Below are positions 1 to 8,116 of a DNA stretch of 42,939 bases, one piece after another. This DNA comes from a virus. The translations under genes and the position numbers were made by a program. Within the stretch, counting starts at the first letter, position 1. Every line of letters begins with the position of its first letter. Below the pieces are notes generated by a model. The model did no database searches, had not been told where the DNA came from, and saw nothing but the letters and a program-made list of their open reading frames with translations. The stretch lies in IMG/VR virus record IMGVR_UViG_3300032050_000260, positions 1 through 42,939 of that record. One strand, 5' to 3'.

Positions 1-177
1 GAGATTGGTGACCGTGTTCGTTTTGACCAAACACAAACAGACGAATTCTGGAAAGACCTACTCAATGATAATGACTTTAAGGAATATGTGAAGAAAAAAT
101 ATGAAATCGCTTATAGTAACATTATGGGAGAAGATACAGAATCTCCTGTGGTGGAAACCCAAGAAGAAGATGTATAA
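1..177 (+). CDS. uvsX: C-terminal end of a probable UvsX-like recombinase (partial)
   Basis: An open frame runs in from the left edge and stops with TAA at 175-177, giving the last 58 residues of a protein. The tail is charged and ends in an acidic stretch (ESPVVETQEEDV). The segment DEFWKDLLNDNDFKEYVKKKY resembles the C-terminal region of T4-type UvsX, the RecA-like strand-exchange protein, and the gene lies just upstream of a gp41 helicase, as uvsX does in T4. The RecA core lies outside the window, so the name rests on a short match and position. The next gene starts inside its last codons (ATG at 170). Confidence 0.5.
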   Translation, partial: EIGDRVRFDQTQTDEFWKDLLNDNDFKEYVKKKYEIAYSNIMGEDTESPVVETQEEDV

Positions 178-484
178 AGAAGGCATTGATTATCAATTTG
201 TAGATTTCAACGATTCTGAATTAACAGGTATTGGACTTCTTATAGAAGAATATAAAGGAGTCCTTTACCATTACCACAAAGCTAGAGTTGTTGAAGAAGG
301 TGAAATTGCCAGACTACAATTCGGTTATACTATTGTAAATCCAGGTGAACACGACATTGACACCTTGACAAATGATGAAAAATTGCATACCATTATGGGT
401 GACATCTTATCAGAAATATTATTGACGAAACAACCACACGATGAACAGACTAGAACAGACGATACTCAAGAACCTGATTTATAA
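170..484 (+). CDS. small conserved phage protein between uvsX and gp41
   Basis: The frame encodes 104 residues starting MYKEGIDYQF. I chose the ATG at 170 because it overlaps the end of the preceding gene, the usual coupling here; a longer frame back to 101 would lie fully inside the upstream gene. The protein is mildly acidic with a compact beta-rich look (GIGLLIEEYKGVLYHYHKARV) and a polar tail. It overlaps the helicase gene by 44 bases. Small proteins occupy this slot in marine T4-like phages, but I know no function. A role with the helicase or recombinase is suggested only by position. Confidence 0.7.
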   Translation: MYKEGIDYQFVDFNDSELTGIGLLIEEYKGVLYHYHKARVVEEGEIARLQFGYTIVNPGEHDIDTLTNDEKLHTIMGDILSEILLTKQPHDEQTRTDDTQEPDL

Positions 485-1841
485 TGAAGATTTTACACGA
501 AAAGTTTTACCTTTTATTCGTGCAGAATATTTTTCAGATAATAGTGAACGCTTAGTATTCCGTGAAGTATTTGAATTCATTCACAAATATAAAAACCCAC
601 CAACACACGAAGCTCTTGTAATTAATTTTACAGAAAAGAAATCACTTACTGAAGGTGAAGTATCTAGTGCAATTGACCTTCTCAAAGAAATCAACCTTGT
701 TAAAAATGAACCAACTGAAACACAATGGCTCATTGAGCAAACAGAAAAGTTTTGCCAAGATAAAGCCATCTATAATGCTATTATGGAATCTGTTGGTATC
801 CTTGATGATAAAAATACCAAGAAATCAAAAGGTGAAATTCCTAAATTATTAAGTGATGCTCTTGGTGTAACATTTAACAATAATGTTGGTCACGATTATA
901 TCAATGATTCAGATGCTCGTTATGATTCTTATCATGCAGTAGAATCTCGTGTTCGTTTTGACCTAGATTTATTCAATAAGATTACCAAAGGCGGTTTGCC
1001 AGTTAAAACATTAAACATTGTTTTGGCAGGAACTGGTGTTGGTAAATCTCTCTTTATGTGTCATATGTCAGCCGCTGCTCTTGCACAAGGCCTGAATGTA
1101 TTGTATATCACTATGGAAATGGCTGAAGAAAAGATTGCAGAGCGTATTGATGCTAATTTGCTAAATATTAATCTGAATGAACTTCATACATTATCTAAAG
1201 AAGATTATAGCCGTAAGTTTGATACTGTCAGAGCTAAAACAGATGGTAAACTTATCATCAAAGAATATCCAACGGCAGCTGCCTCTGTGTTACACTTCAG
1301 AGCTCTTATCAATGAACTTCAACTTAAAAAAGGTTTTGTGCCTAATATTATTTTTGTTGATTATCTTAATATCTGTACCTCAGCACGAGTTAAACCTGGT
1401 GCTAATGTGAATACTTATTCCTATATCAAGTCTATCGCTGAAGAACTTCGTGGTCTTGCCGTAGAGAATAATGTGCCAATTGTGTCCGCAACCCAAACAA
1501 CAAGGTCAGGTTTTACAAACTCCGATCCTGGCCTTGAGGACACCTCTGAATCTTTTGGTCTACCAGCAACAGCTGACTTTATGTTTGCTTTGGTGACCAA
1601 TGAAGAACTTGAAGGGCTTAACCAAATCCTTGTTAAACAATTAAAGAATCGTTATTCTGACCCAAGTTATTATAAACGATTTGTAATCGGTGTTGACCGT
1701 GCAAAGATGAGGTTGTATGATGCTGAAGTAACAGCACAAAATAACCTTGCTGATTCTGGTCAAGATGATGATAAACCATTGAATAGTTTTGGTAACCGTG
1801 AACGAAGTTATAATAAAAAATTTGAAGGGTTCAAAGTTTGA
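441..1841 (+). CDS. 41: replicative DNA helicase, DnaB-like, T4 gp41 type
   Basis: This 466-residue protein is the hexameric 5'-3' replicative helicase that unwinds DNA ahead of the fork and works with the primase. A Walker A motif GTGVGKS sits at residues 197-203, followed by a Walker B-like IIFVDYLNI and the RecA-fold motif VPIVSATQTTRSG typical of DnaB. The N-terminal ~150 residues are helical, as in the DnaB N-domain. The length matches T4 gp41 (475 aa). The C-terminus is acidic then basic. The start overlaps the upstream gene and the stop overlaps the TTG of the next, suggesting one transcription unit. A matching primase is at 21483. Confidence 0.93.
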   Translation: MNRLEQTILKNLIYNEDFTRKVLPFIRAEYFSDNSERLVFREVFEFIHKYKNPPTHEALVINFTEKKSLTEGEVSSAIDLLKEINLVKNEPTETQWLIEQTEKFCQDKAIYNAIMESVGILDDKNTKKSKGEIPKLLSDALGVTFNNNVGHDYINDSDARYDSYHAVESRVRFDLDLFNKITKGGLPVKTLNIVLAGTGVGKSLFMCHMSAAALAQGLNVLYITMEMAEEKIAERIDANLLNINLNELHTLSKEDYSRKFDTVRAKTDGKLIIKEYPTAAASVLHFRALINELQLKKGFVPNIIFVDYLNICTSARVKPGANVNTYSYIKSIAEELRGLAVENNVPIVSATQTTRSGFTNSDPGLEDTSESFGLPATADFMFALVTNEELEGLNQILVKQLKNRYSDPSYYKRFVIGVDRAKMRLYDAEVTAQNNLADSGQDDDKPLNSFGNRERSYNKKFEGFKV

Positions 1842-2953
1842 GTTTGAATAAAGAACAAGCACTACATTGTGCTAATGTTTTCTCTAATTATTTTGATAGA
1901 TTTCAAAGAATTGATGATTACATTCGTGACCAGAAACTAAACTCATTAGCAGATAGACCTATGGTCTTGCCTGGTATGGGACCAGAAGAAGATTTGTTTT
2001 CAGACTTCACCATACACCCAAATGATATGGAGTTTGAACTTGTAGATTTGTCCCAAGAAAATTGGGACATCTACCTCAATATGATTTCATCTCATTCAAA
2101 TATGACCAGTATTCCTGGCCGTAATTTACGCTTGGCTATATTAGAGAAAAAGACTGGTAAATGGGTAGGTTTTATTCGCCTAGGTTCTCCAGTTATCAAC
2201 ATGAGACCTCGTAATGAAATGCTTGGCGGTGTATTCTCACAAACAGTTGAAGGTGCTAAATCATTTAATAAAACATCTATTATGGGTTTTGTGATAGTGC
2301 CGGCACAACCATTTGGTTTTAATTACCTTGGTGGTAAATTATTGGCAGCTATTTGTTGTTCACATGAAGTCCGTGAGATGTTGAATAAAAAGTATGATAT
2401 GAATACTTGTTTATTTGAAACAACAAGTTTATATGGTTCATCTAAATCATCTTCACAGTATGATGGTATGAAACCATATTTACGATTCAAAGGGTTAACA
2501 GATTCAGAATTCTTACCAATGATGCACGGTAAACCATATGAAGACCTCAAGAATTATGTTGAAAATATTCTAGGTGAAATCGTACCGGCAGACGCCTCTT
2601 CCCGTAAACTTAAAATATCAAATAAGATAATATCACTCACTAAACAGGCTCTCAAAGGTGAACCTGAATATAAGAAGTTTATGGCGACCATTACTAATGC
2701 CTTAAATCTTACAGAAAAGAAAAGGTATTATGCCTCAAACTATGGGTTCTCTAACTTTGCAGATGTTGTTATGGGCAAGACAGATAAACTCATTCCTGAT
2801 AAAGAAAACTATGATAAACACCATCTGGACGCTATTATAGACTGGTGGAAACGCAAGGCAACAACAAGGTTTGAATCACTACAAGCAGAGAATAGAATAA
2901 GAACGGAGATTGAAGTTTGGACCTCTGGCAAAGAACTTGACATTATTCGGTAA
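1838..2953 (+). CDS. DruA-like (DUF4338-type) protein
   Basis: This 371-residue protein starts with TTG at 1838, overlapping the helicase stop. Its middle carries the order of motifs I associate with DUF4338, the domain of Druantia DruA: a strand pair 'LRLAILEKKTGKWVGFIRLG', then 'MGFVIVPAQPFGFNYLGGK' where DruA has a hydrophobic strand and helix, and 'FETTSLYGSSKSSSQYDGM' where DruA has an ETFVD..GT.Y segment. The C-terminal 120 residues are basic and helical. DruA is a bacterial defence component of unknown biochemistry; what a phage copy beside the replicative helicase does is unknown. The match is by motif order only, so the family call is tentative. Confidence 0.5.
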   Translation: MSLNKEQALHCANVFSNYFDRFQRIDDYIRDQKLNSLADRPMVLPGMGPEEDLFSDFTIHPNDMEFELVDLSQENWDIYLNMISSHSNMTSIPGRNLRLAILEKKTGKWVGFIRLGSPVINMRPRNEMLGGVFSQTVEGAKSFNKTSIMGFVIVPAQPFGFNYLGGKLLAAICCSHEVREMLNKKYDMNTCLFETTSLYGSSKSSSQYDGMKPYLRFKGLTDSEFLPMMHGKPYEDLKNYVENILGEIVPADASSRKLKISNKIISLTKQALKGEPEYKKFMATITNALNLTEKKRYYASNYGFSNFADVVMGKTDKLIPDKENYDKHHLDAIIDWWKRKATTRFESLQAENRIRTEIEVWTSGKELDIIR

Positions 2954-2962
2954 TTGTGTTAG

Positions 2963-2970
2963 CATAAATA
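2963..2970 (+). promoter_or_regulatory. T4-type late promoter, CATAAATA
   Basis: CATAAATA differs at one base from the T4 late consensus TATAAATA and lies in the gap ahead of the gene at 2991, with an AAGGA ribosome site between them. It would be read by host polymerase carrying a gp55-like sigma factor and would start the late operon 2991-6497. Confidence 0.55.
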
Positions 2971-2990
2971 CACTATTACAAGGATTTTGA

Positions 2991-4091
2991 ATGGCAATAT
3001 CTTACTTATCGGGCGGTCAACAGACAACGGTCAATTCTACAATTACAGAATTGTTCCCAGCACTCTGTTTTAATAATGGCCTTAAACCAAGAAGTCCTGA
3101 AGCTTTAGAGCAGATGATTCGTTCTATTGACTTAAAGACACCGAAGTCCCGTAAGACATTTGTTACCGAAAGTAATCTAAAAGCAGGTAAAGAATTCATT
3201 AATCTGATTGATAGAATCAGACCCAATATGCGTGAAGAAAAGATTCAAAACGCATATGCTATTTTACAATATCTTTATGATATGCACAAAGAAAGACCTA
3301 TTGATAAGGTCATGTGGGGTTACCGTGAAAAACCACAAGGTATTCCAGGTAACCATGCAGGTGATGTTTTTATTTTTTTCAAAGATAAAACCAAAAAACC
3401 TAAAAGTATTGGTGTATCACTAAAGGCTGGTTCTGAATCATCAGCAGAACCAAAACTAAACAGTTATGTTAAAACTACATTAACAAAACCGATGTGGTTA
3501 AAATCAGCACCAAGAGCCGTATCAGACTTAAAAAAAGAACTTTGGAAAGATGTGTATTCTAAAATACCTGGTTTATCAAAGTCTATCAATGCAGATAATT
3601 ATTTTACAAGTGTTGGTACAAAAGATGCTACTAAAGCAAATCCAATGCTCATTGAAAAGATGATTGACTTCTTTGAAGCCAATCCTAAAAAGTTTGATGA
3701 ACTGTATGGTGTTATGAACAAAATATGCCGTGAAAAATTATGTTCAGTTATTAATAAAGATTTGAAAGCTACTAAAGATTGGATTAATCAAGAGTTTAGA
3801 CTTGAGAAAAAAGATGTTGAAGTTCCTTTGATACTTGTTAAAGCTATTCGTGACAAATACAAAGTTGCTGGTGATCCGTTAGTTGAGATATTACCAAAAG
3901 TTATAAAAGCCAAGGCGTATCTAAATAAACAATCTGTGCAAGAATGGTTTATTGACTTATCAACAAAGACACAAACAGTTACATTATTGATGACTATTCG
4001 TTCCGATTCAGAATTTAGAAGAGCAAAACCAAAAGGTAAATTAGGTTCATTTGTAGGACTTAAATTACTCTATCGTGGAATTAAGAAATGA
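2991..4091 (+). CDS. uncharacterised phage protein, possible PD-(D/E)XK nuclease
   Basis: This 366-residue protein starts with ATG behind AAGGATTTTGA. I do not recognise a named family. Around residues 124-148 the pattern GDVFIFF ... IGVSLKAGSESS has the shape of a restriction-endonuclease fold: an acidic residue on one strand, then a strand ending in S-L-K about 18 residues later. The rest is helical and lysine-rich, with the tail KGKLGSFVGLKLLYRGIKK. It opens a late operon and overlaps the ligase-like gene by four bases. If it is a nuclease, homing or host-DNA degradation are options; neither is shown. Confidence 0.6.
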   Translation: MAISYLSGGQQTTVNSTITELFPALCFNNGLKPRSPEALEQMIRSIDLKTPKSRKTFVTESNLKAGKEFINLIDRIRPNMREEKIQNAYAILQYLYDMHKERPIDKVMWGYREKPQGIPGNHAGDVFIFFKDKTKKPKSIGVSLKAGSESSAEPKLNSYVKTTLTKPMWLKSAPRAVSDLKKELWKDVYSKIPGLSKSINADNYFTSVGTKDATKANPMLIEKMIDFFEANPKKFDELYGVMNKICREKLCSVINKDLKATKDWINQEFRLEKKDVEVPLILVKAIRDKYKVAGDPLVEILPKVIKAKAYLNKQSVQEWFIDLSTKTQTVTLLMTIRSDSEFRRAKPKGKLGSFVGLKLLYRGIKK

Positions 4092-5317
4092 AATTCGCAG
4101 AATACCTAGAAGAATCAAAAGAAAATAAAAATGTTCATCTTGAGCATATTGAAGATGAGGTATTAAATCGTGGTGTAGCTGGCACACGAGATGCTATTAA
4201 TTTTCTCCGAGCATTAAGAGATATGTTAGCAGGCCATGCTGAATCAAAAGTAAATATCACCACAAAATGGGACGGTGCACCTGCCGTATTTGCTGGTATC
4301 AATCCAGAAAATGGTAAATTCTTTGTAGGAACTAAAGGTGTTTTTGCGAAGAACGCTAAGTTAAATTATACTGATAAAGATATTGACAATAATCATCCAG
4401 CTGAAGGTCTTAATAAAAAACTTAAAGTTGCATTAAGATACTTACCAAAGTTAGGTATCAAAGGTGTTTTACAAGGCGACATGATGTTCACTAAAGGTGA
4501 TTTGAAAAATGAAGTCATTGATGGTACCGATTACATTACATTTCAACCAAATACAATTGTGTATGCTGTTCCTGTTGATTCTAAATTAGCACAGATGATG
4601 TTAGCTGCACAAATTGGTGTGGTGTTTCATACTTCATACACAGGTAAAACATTAGAAGATATGAAAGCGTCATTTAATATTGACATCAATAATTTAGCTA
4701 CAACTAAAGATATTTGGTTCCGTGATGCCTCTTTTGTTGATGCTTCAGGCACTGCTACATTTACTGAACAAGAAACAAAACAAATTACATATATTCTATC
4801 TGACATTGGTAATCTATTCAGAGGAATTAATCCTGTGGTGCTAAATAGAATAGCAACAACAGAAATTGTTAGAACACAAATTAAAACATTTAACAATTCT
4901 AAAGTTCGTGCAGGTGAAGTTATCACAGATACAACAAAGCATGTTCGTGATTTGATTCGCACTATTGAAGATAAGTTAAACAAAGAAATACTTGCAGCTA
5001 AATTAGATAAAACTAAACAAAAAAGAATAGCTGAAAAATCAGAATTGATGAGATTCTATCGCAACAATGCAACAGAATTAAAAAAGATATTTGATATTCA
5101 AAATGGTTTAGTAGAAGCTAAATCTATGATTATTAAGAAGTTACAACAGATTCGTCAGGTCACAGGAACATTCCTAAAGACTGACAATGGTTTCAAAATT
5201 ACAAACGCAGAAGGTTTTGTGGCTGTGGACAAATTAAAAGGCAACGCAGTTAAACTGGTTGACCGATTAGAATTTAGTCAAGCAAACTTTAACGCACAAA
5301 AAGCATGGGACAAATAA
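4088..5317 (+). CDS. ligase-like nucleotidyltransferase (DUF6267-like) with head-targeting N-terminus
   Basis: This 409-residue protein has signatures of covalent nucleotidyltransferases (DNA/RNA ligases, capping enzymes): motif I K60-W-D-G63, a motif III-like GVLQGDMMF, motif IV E375-G-F-V and motif V with K389 in NAVKLVDR. A helical insertion of roughly 130 residues separates the middle and last motifs. The family resembles the phage family I know as DUF6267. The N-terminus MKFAEYLEES carries L-E-E at 7-9 and looks like a T4 capsid-targeting tag that a prohead protease would remove. Its start overlaps the upstream stop. Substrate (DNA or RNA) and true ligase activity are unknown; motif III has D where ligases usually have E. 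Confidence 0.7.
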   Translation: MKFAEYLEESKENKNVHLEHIEDEVLNRGVAGTRDAINFLRALRDMLAGHAESKVNITTKWDGAPAVFAGINPENGKFFVGTKGVFAKNAKLNYTDKDIDNNHPAEGLNKKLKVALRYLPKLGIKGVLQGDMMFTKGDLKNEVIDGTDYITFQPNTIVYAVPVDSKLAQMMLAAQIGVVFHTSYTGKTLEDMKASFNIDINNLATTKDIWFRDASFVDASGTATFTEQETKQITYILSDIGNLFRGINPVVLNRIATTEIVRTQIKTFNNSKVRAGEVITDTTKHVRDLIRTIEDKLNKEILAAKLDKTKQKRIAEKSELMRFYRNNATELKKIFDIQNGLVEAKSMIIKKLQQIRQVTGTFLKTDNGFKITNAEGFVAVDKLKGNAVKLVDRLEFSQANFNAQKAWDK

Positions 5318-5318
5318 A

Positions 5319-5591
5319 ATGGCATATGATTTAACCAAAATATTACAAGAGTATGGTGATAACGATTTTGGCTTTACGGCTGTTGATGAAGCAGAATACA
5401 ATGCTGTTATTGCACAGAAAGATGAAACAGTTGAAGAATATAAATCAAGACTTCAACAAGTAGAAAAGATTGTGATGCCTCTTTTAATTAATTTATTAAA
5501 GACAGCAGACCAACCAATCATCAAATGGCCTAACCGTAAACCAATTTTAGAAGCACAGATTCAAAAGATTGTTACTTTAACCAGAGATTAG
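5319..5591 (+). CDS. small conserved phage protein, helical
   Basis: This 90-residue protein begins one base after the ligase-like gene. Residues 25-60 are a predicted helix (EYKSRLQQVEKIVMPLLINLL), followed by IIKWPNRKPILEAQIQKI. Similar small proteins with a WPNRK segment occur in marine T4-like phages, without a known function as far as I recall. It sits between two genes with head-targeting N-termini but lacks that tag itself. Confidence 0.65.
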   Translation: MAYDLTKILQEYGDNDFGFTAVDEAEYNAVIAQKDETVEEYKSRLQQVEKIVMPLLINLLKTADQPIIKWPNRKPILEAQIQKIVTLTRD

Positions 5592-5592
5592 A

Positions 5593-6207
5593 ATGAAATC
5601 ATTCCGCAACTTTCTTACTGAAGAATTCAAAAATGGTGGATTAACCATATTTGATATTGATGATACATTGTTCAAAACAACAGCTCGTGTCAATGTTAAA
5701 AAAGGTAATAAGGTTGTTAAAAGACTTGACCCACATTCATACAATACATATGAATTAAAAGATGGTGAAGAATTTGATTTCAAAGAATTCCGTGATGCTG
5801 AAAAGTTCTACAATGAATCTAAACCTATCAAAGGTATGATGGCAAAAGCCAAAGCGATTCTAAAGAATACACTCAATTCAGAATTAAGTCGTGTTATTAT
5901 TGTAACGGCACGAGATGACTTTGATGACCGTGAAAAGTTTTTAGATACATTCCGTAAATATGGTTTTGATATTGACCGTGTTCGTGTTGAAAGAGCTGGT
6001 AAGATTAAAGATATTCGTAGCACAGCTATTTCAAAAATGGTCATCATCCGTAACTATCTAAATACCAAGCAGTTCTCAAGAGCAAGGTTGTTTGATGATT
6101 CATTAGAGAATCTAAAGATGTTTTTACATCTACAAAAAGAATTTCAAGATATTAAATTTGAAGCATTTTTTGTTAAAGAAGATGGTTCAATAAGGACAGT
6201 TAAGTAA
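5593..6207 (+). CDS. HAD-family phosphatase with head-targeting N-terminus
   Basis: This 204-residue protein carries all four HAD motifs: DIDDT with D21 and D23, IIVTAR (motif II), the lysine in ISKMVIIRNYL (motif III) and LFDDSLENL (motif IV). HAD enzymes dephosphorylate through an aspartyl-phosphate. The length fits 5'(3')-nucleotidase or polynucleotide 3'-phosphatase-like members with a short helical cap. The start MKSFRNFLTEE has L-T-E at 8-10, the same tag as genes at 4088, 10480, 12579 and 15454, suggesting packaging in the head and cleavage there. It overlaps the next gene by one base. Substrate unknown; phosphorylated nucleic-acid ends or nucleotides are plausible. Confidence 0.82.
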   Translation: MKSFRNFLTEEFKNGGLTIFDIDDTLFKTTARVNVKKGNKVVKRLDPHSYNTYELKDGEEFDFKEFRDAEKFYNESKPIKGMMAKAKAILKNTLNSELSRVIIVTARDDFDDREKFLDTFRKYGFDIDRVRVERAGKIKDIRSTAISKMVIIRNYLNTKQFSRARLFDDSLENLKMFLHLQKEFQDIKFEAFFVKEDGSIRTVK

Positions 6208-6497
6208 TGTTAAAACAAGTTAATGGTCGCTGGGCGTTAGTGTCAAAAAAGACACAGAGACCTTTAGCATACTACAAAGGTGAAGGCAAACCATCCGATG
6301 AATGGGTTGCTAAACAAGAAAAACGCATACAATTTTTTAAGCATGGCATGGGTGAAGCTGTAAATATCAAACCTGATATTCTTCCTAAATCTGGTGGTGG
6401 CCAAGATGGCACAGATACATTAAGAAAATCATATCAAAAAGATACACCCGGTCAATCTAAAATTATAGGATTCAAACAATACCGCAAGACTAAATAA
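6207..6497 (+). CDS. small conserved phage protein (WALVSKKT / RIQFFKH type)
   Basis: This 96-residue protein starts at the last base of the HAD stop codon. Its N-terminal half, WALVSKKTQRPLAYYKGEG followed by EWVAKQEKRIQFFKH, is a module I recognise from many T4-like phages, where it appears alone or fused to structural proteins. The C-terminal half is polar, with a KTK end. No enzymatic motif is visible. Its place behind two tagged proteins fits a virion or head-related role, which is inference. Confidence 0.68.
   Translation: MLKQVNGRWALVSKKTQRPLAYYKGEGKPSDEWVAKQEKRIQFFKHGMGEAVNIKPDILPKSGGGQDGTDTLRKSYQKDTPGQSKIIGFKQYRKTK
6489..6496 (+). promoter_or_regulatory. weak late-promoter-like site (ACTAAATA)
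   Basis: The last six bases match the T4 late core TAAATA and the first two do not. It overlaps the preceding stop codon and lies 21 bases upstream of the ATG at 6518, which has a TTGGAG ribosome site. It could start the sugar/methyltransferase cassette, but chance is likely in AT-rich DNA. Confidence 0.28.
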
Positions 6498-6517
6498 AAT
6501 ATATTATTGGAGTTATT

Positions 6518-7375
6518 ATGAAAGATATAGTGGTTGGTTGCATTACTGGTTATGACTTTGACAAAATTAAACCTTGGGTCAATTCATTAGATACATGTGG
6601 TTTTACTGGCACCAAGGCCATGATTTGTTATAATGTTGATTATGAAACAACTGAAGAGCTAGTCAAGCGTGGTTACACCATTTTTGCATTTAAGAAGAAT
6701 GATGAAGCTAAACGATTTGAATACAAAGATAATTTCTCCATCGTTGTTGAACGATTCTACCATCTCTGGTACTTCTTAAAAGGTCTCAAAGGTCAATATC
6801 GCAACATCATTACAACCGATGTTAAAGATGTGGTCTTTCAAACAAACCCATCCTTATTTTTAGAACGAGTTATTAAAGACGGCAAAAAGATTAATGTCGC
6901 CTGTGAATCTATTCGTTATAAAGATGAAGATTGGGGTGATAACAATTTACTTAAATCATTTGGTCCGTTAATTCACGAGCATAATCGTGACAACCTAATC
7001 TATAACGCTGGCACAATCTCTGGTGATTTTGATACCATGATTGATGCCTTTCTAAACATTTATCTATTATGTAATGGTTCAAATCCATTTATTGAAGGTG
7101 GTGGTGGACCAGACCAAGCTGCATTGAATGTTTTATTACAATTAGAACCCTATAAATCAATTACCAATTTTGCTATGAGTGAGGACGGTTATGCCGCTCA
7201 ATTAGGCACCACAGGCCCACAAATACAAGGCAAATATGGTGATAGGGTGGTTGAAAAATGTCCAATTTTAGTAGATAATATGGTTTGCACTAGCAACGGA
7301 CAGGTATTCTCCTTGGTTCACCAATATGATAGAGTGCCTGAATGGAAACAATTGATTGAGAAAAAATATGCGTAA
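6518..7375 (+). CDS. putative GT-A type glycosyltransferase
   Basis: This 285-residue protein looks like a nucleotide-sugar transferase: an N-terminal Rossmann-like start (MKDIVVGCITGYDFDKIKPW), an acidic metal-binding-like segment NIITTDVKDVVFQTNPSLF, and a C-terminal GGGGPDQAALNVLL, a pattern typical of GT-A enzymes where an aspartate contacts the acceptor. It has a TTGGAG ribosome site and heads a five-gene run with a second transferase-like protein, a radical SAM enzyme and two methyltransferases. Donor and acceptor are unknown; the phage particle, phage DNA or a host envelope glycan are possible. Confidence 0.68.
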   Translation: MKDIVVGCITGYDFDKIKPWVNSLDTCGFTGTKAMICYNVDYETTEELVKRGYTIFAFKKNDEAKRFEYKDNFSIVVERFYHLWYFLKGLKGQYRNIITTDVKDVVFQTNPSLFLERVIKDGKKINVACESIRYKDEDWGDNNLLKSFGPLIHEHNRDNLIYNAGTISGDFDTMIDAFLNIYLLCNGSNPFIEGGGGPDQAALNVLLQLEPYKSITNFAMSEDGYAAQLGTTGPQIQGKYGDRVVEKCPILVDNMVCTSNGQVFSLVHQYDRVPEWKQLIEKKYA

Positions 7376-8114
7376 CATTATCTTTGTACCTGTAGGCCAA
7401 GAATTAGCATTCCATGAAGCATATGATAAGAACAATCATTGGCGTTATACCAAATCTAACAGAGATTATGAAATCATCGCTTATCAATATAAAGATTTTG
7501 ATATTGAACCTGACACTTATGATTATTTGATTAAAGATGTTGGTTTCAAATGGGACTTAGCAAAACATTTCCTTGATACTTTTGATTGGCGAGATTATAA
7601 TTATATTGGTTTTTGGGACGATGATTTAGTTACCGATATTCAAAGTGTGAATCGTGGTTTAGAACTAGCAGAAAAACATGATATGAAATTATTTCAACTA
7701 TCAACACTAGCTGGTTCAGCTTCATCACATTTAGTTTTACATCAAAACAAAGAATGGGTTTTTAGTAGAACAAATTTTATTGAAGGCATGGCACCATTCT
7801 TTCACACTTCAATGATACCAATCTTATTAGATTTTTGGGAGTATCATAAAGTTTATAGTGGTTGGGGCTTTGATATGATATTTTCATCTATCTGCCGTGA
7901 AAAAGCTGGAGTAATACATGAAGTATCAATGTATCATCCAGATAGACCAAGTAATTATGATAAACACAAAGCCTTCCTTGAAATGGAAGAAATATTAAAT
8001 AAAGTTTATCCTAAATTTATGCAAGACAAATATGGCACACCAGACCAAACAGATATTGATTGGACTGGTTCTCAACGACACGAAGTAGTATATGAATTCA
8101 CACTAAAGGGATAA
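7368..8114 (+). CDS. putative glycosyltransferase, DUF707-like
   Basis: This 248-residue protein starts at the ATG at 7368, overlapping the upstream gene by eight bases; a TTG at 7356 in the same frame is less likely. The segment DYNYIGFWDDDLVTD has the triple-aspartate motif of DUF707 and related glycosyltransferase-like proteins, which bind a metal and nucleotide sugar. YSGWGFDMIFSSI further on fits the acceptor-side motif of that fold. It is the second sugar-transfer candidate in the cassette. Specificity cannot be read from the sequence. Confidence 0.62.
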   Translation: MRNIIFVPVGQELAFHEAYDKNNHWRYTKSNRDYEIIAYQYKDFDIEPDTYDYLIKDVGFKWDLAKHFLDTFDWRDYNYIGFWDDDLVTDIQSVNRGLELAEKHDMKLFQLSTLAGSASSHLVLHQNKEWVFSRTNFIEGMAPFFHTSMIPILLDFWEYHKVYSGWGFDMIFSSICREKAGVIHEVSMYHPDRPSNYDKHKAFLEMEEILNKVYPKFMQDKYGTPDQTDIDWTGSQRHEVVYEFTLKG

Positions 8115-8116
8115 AA

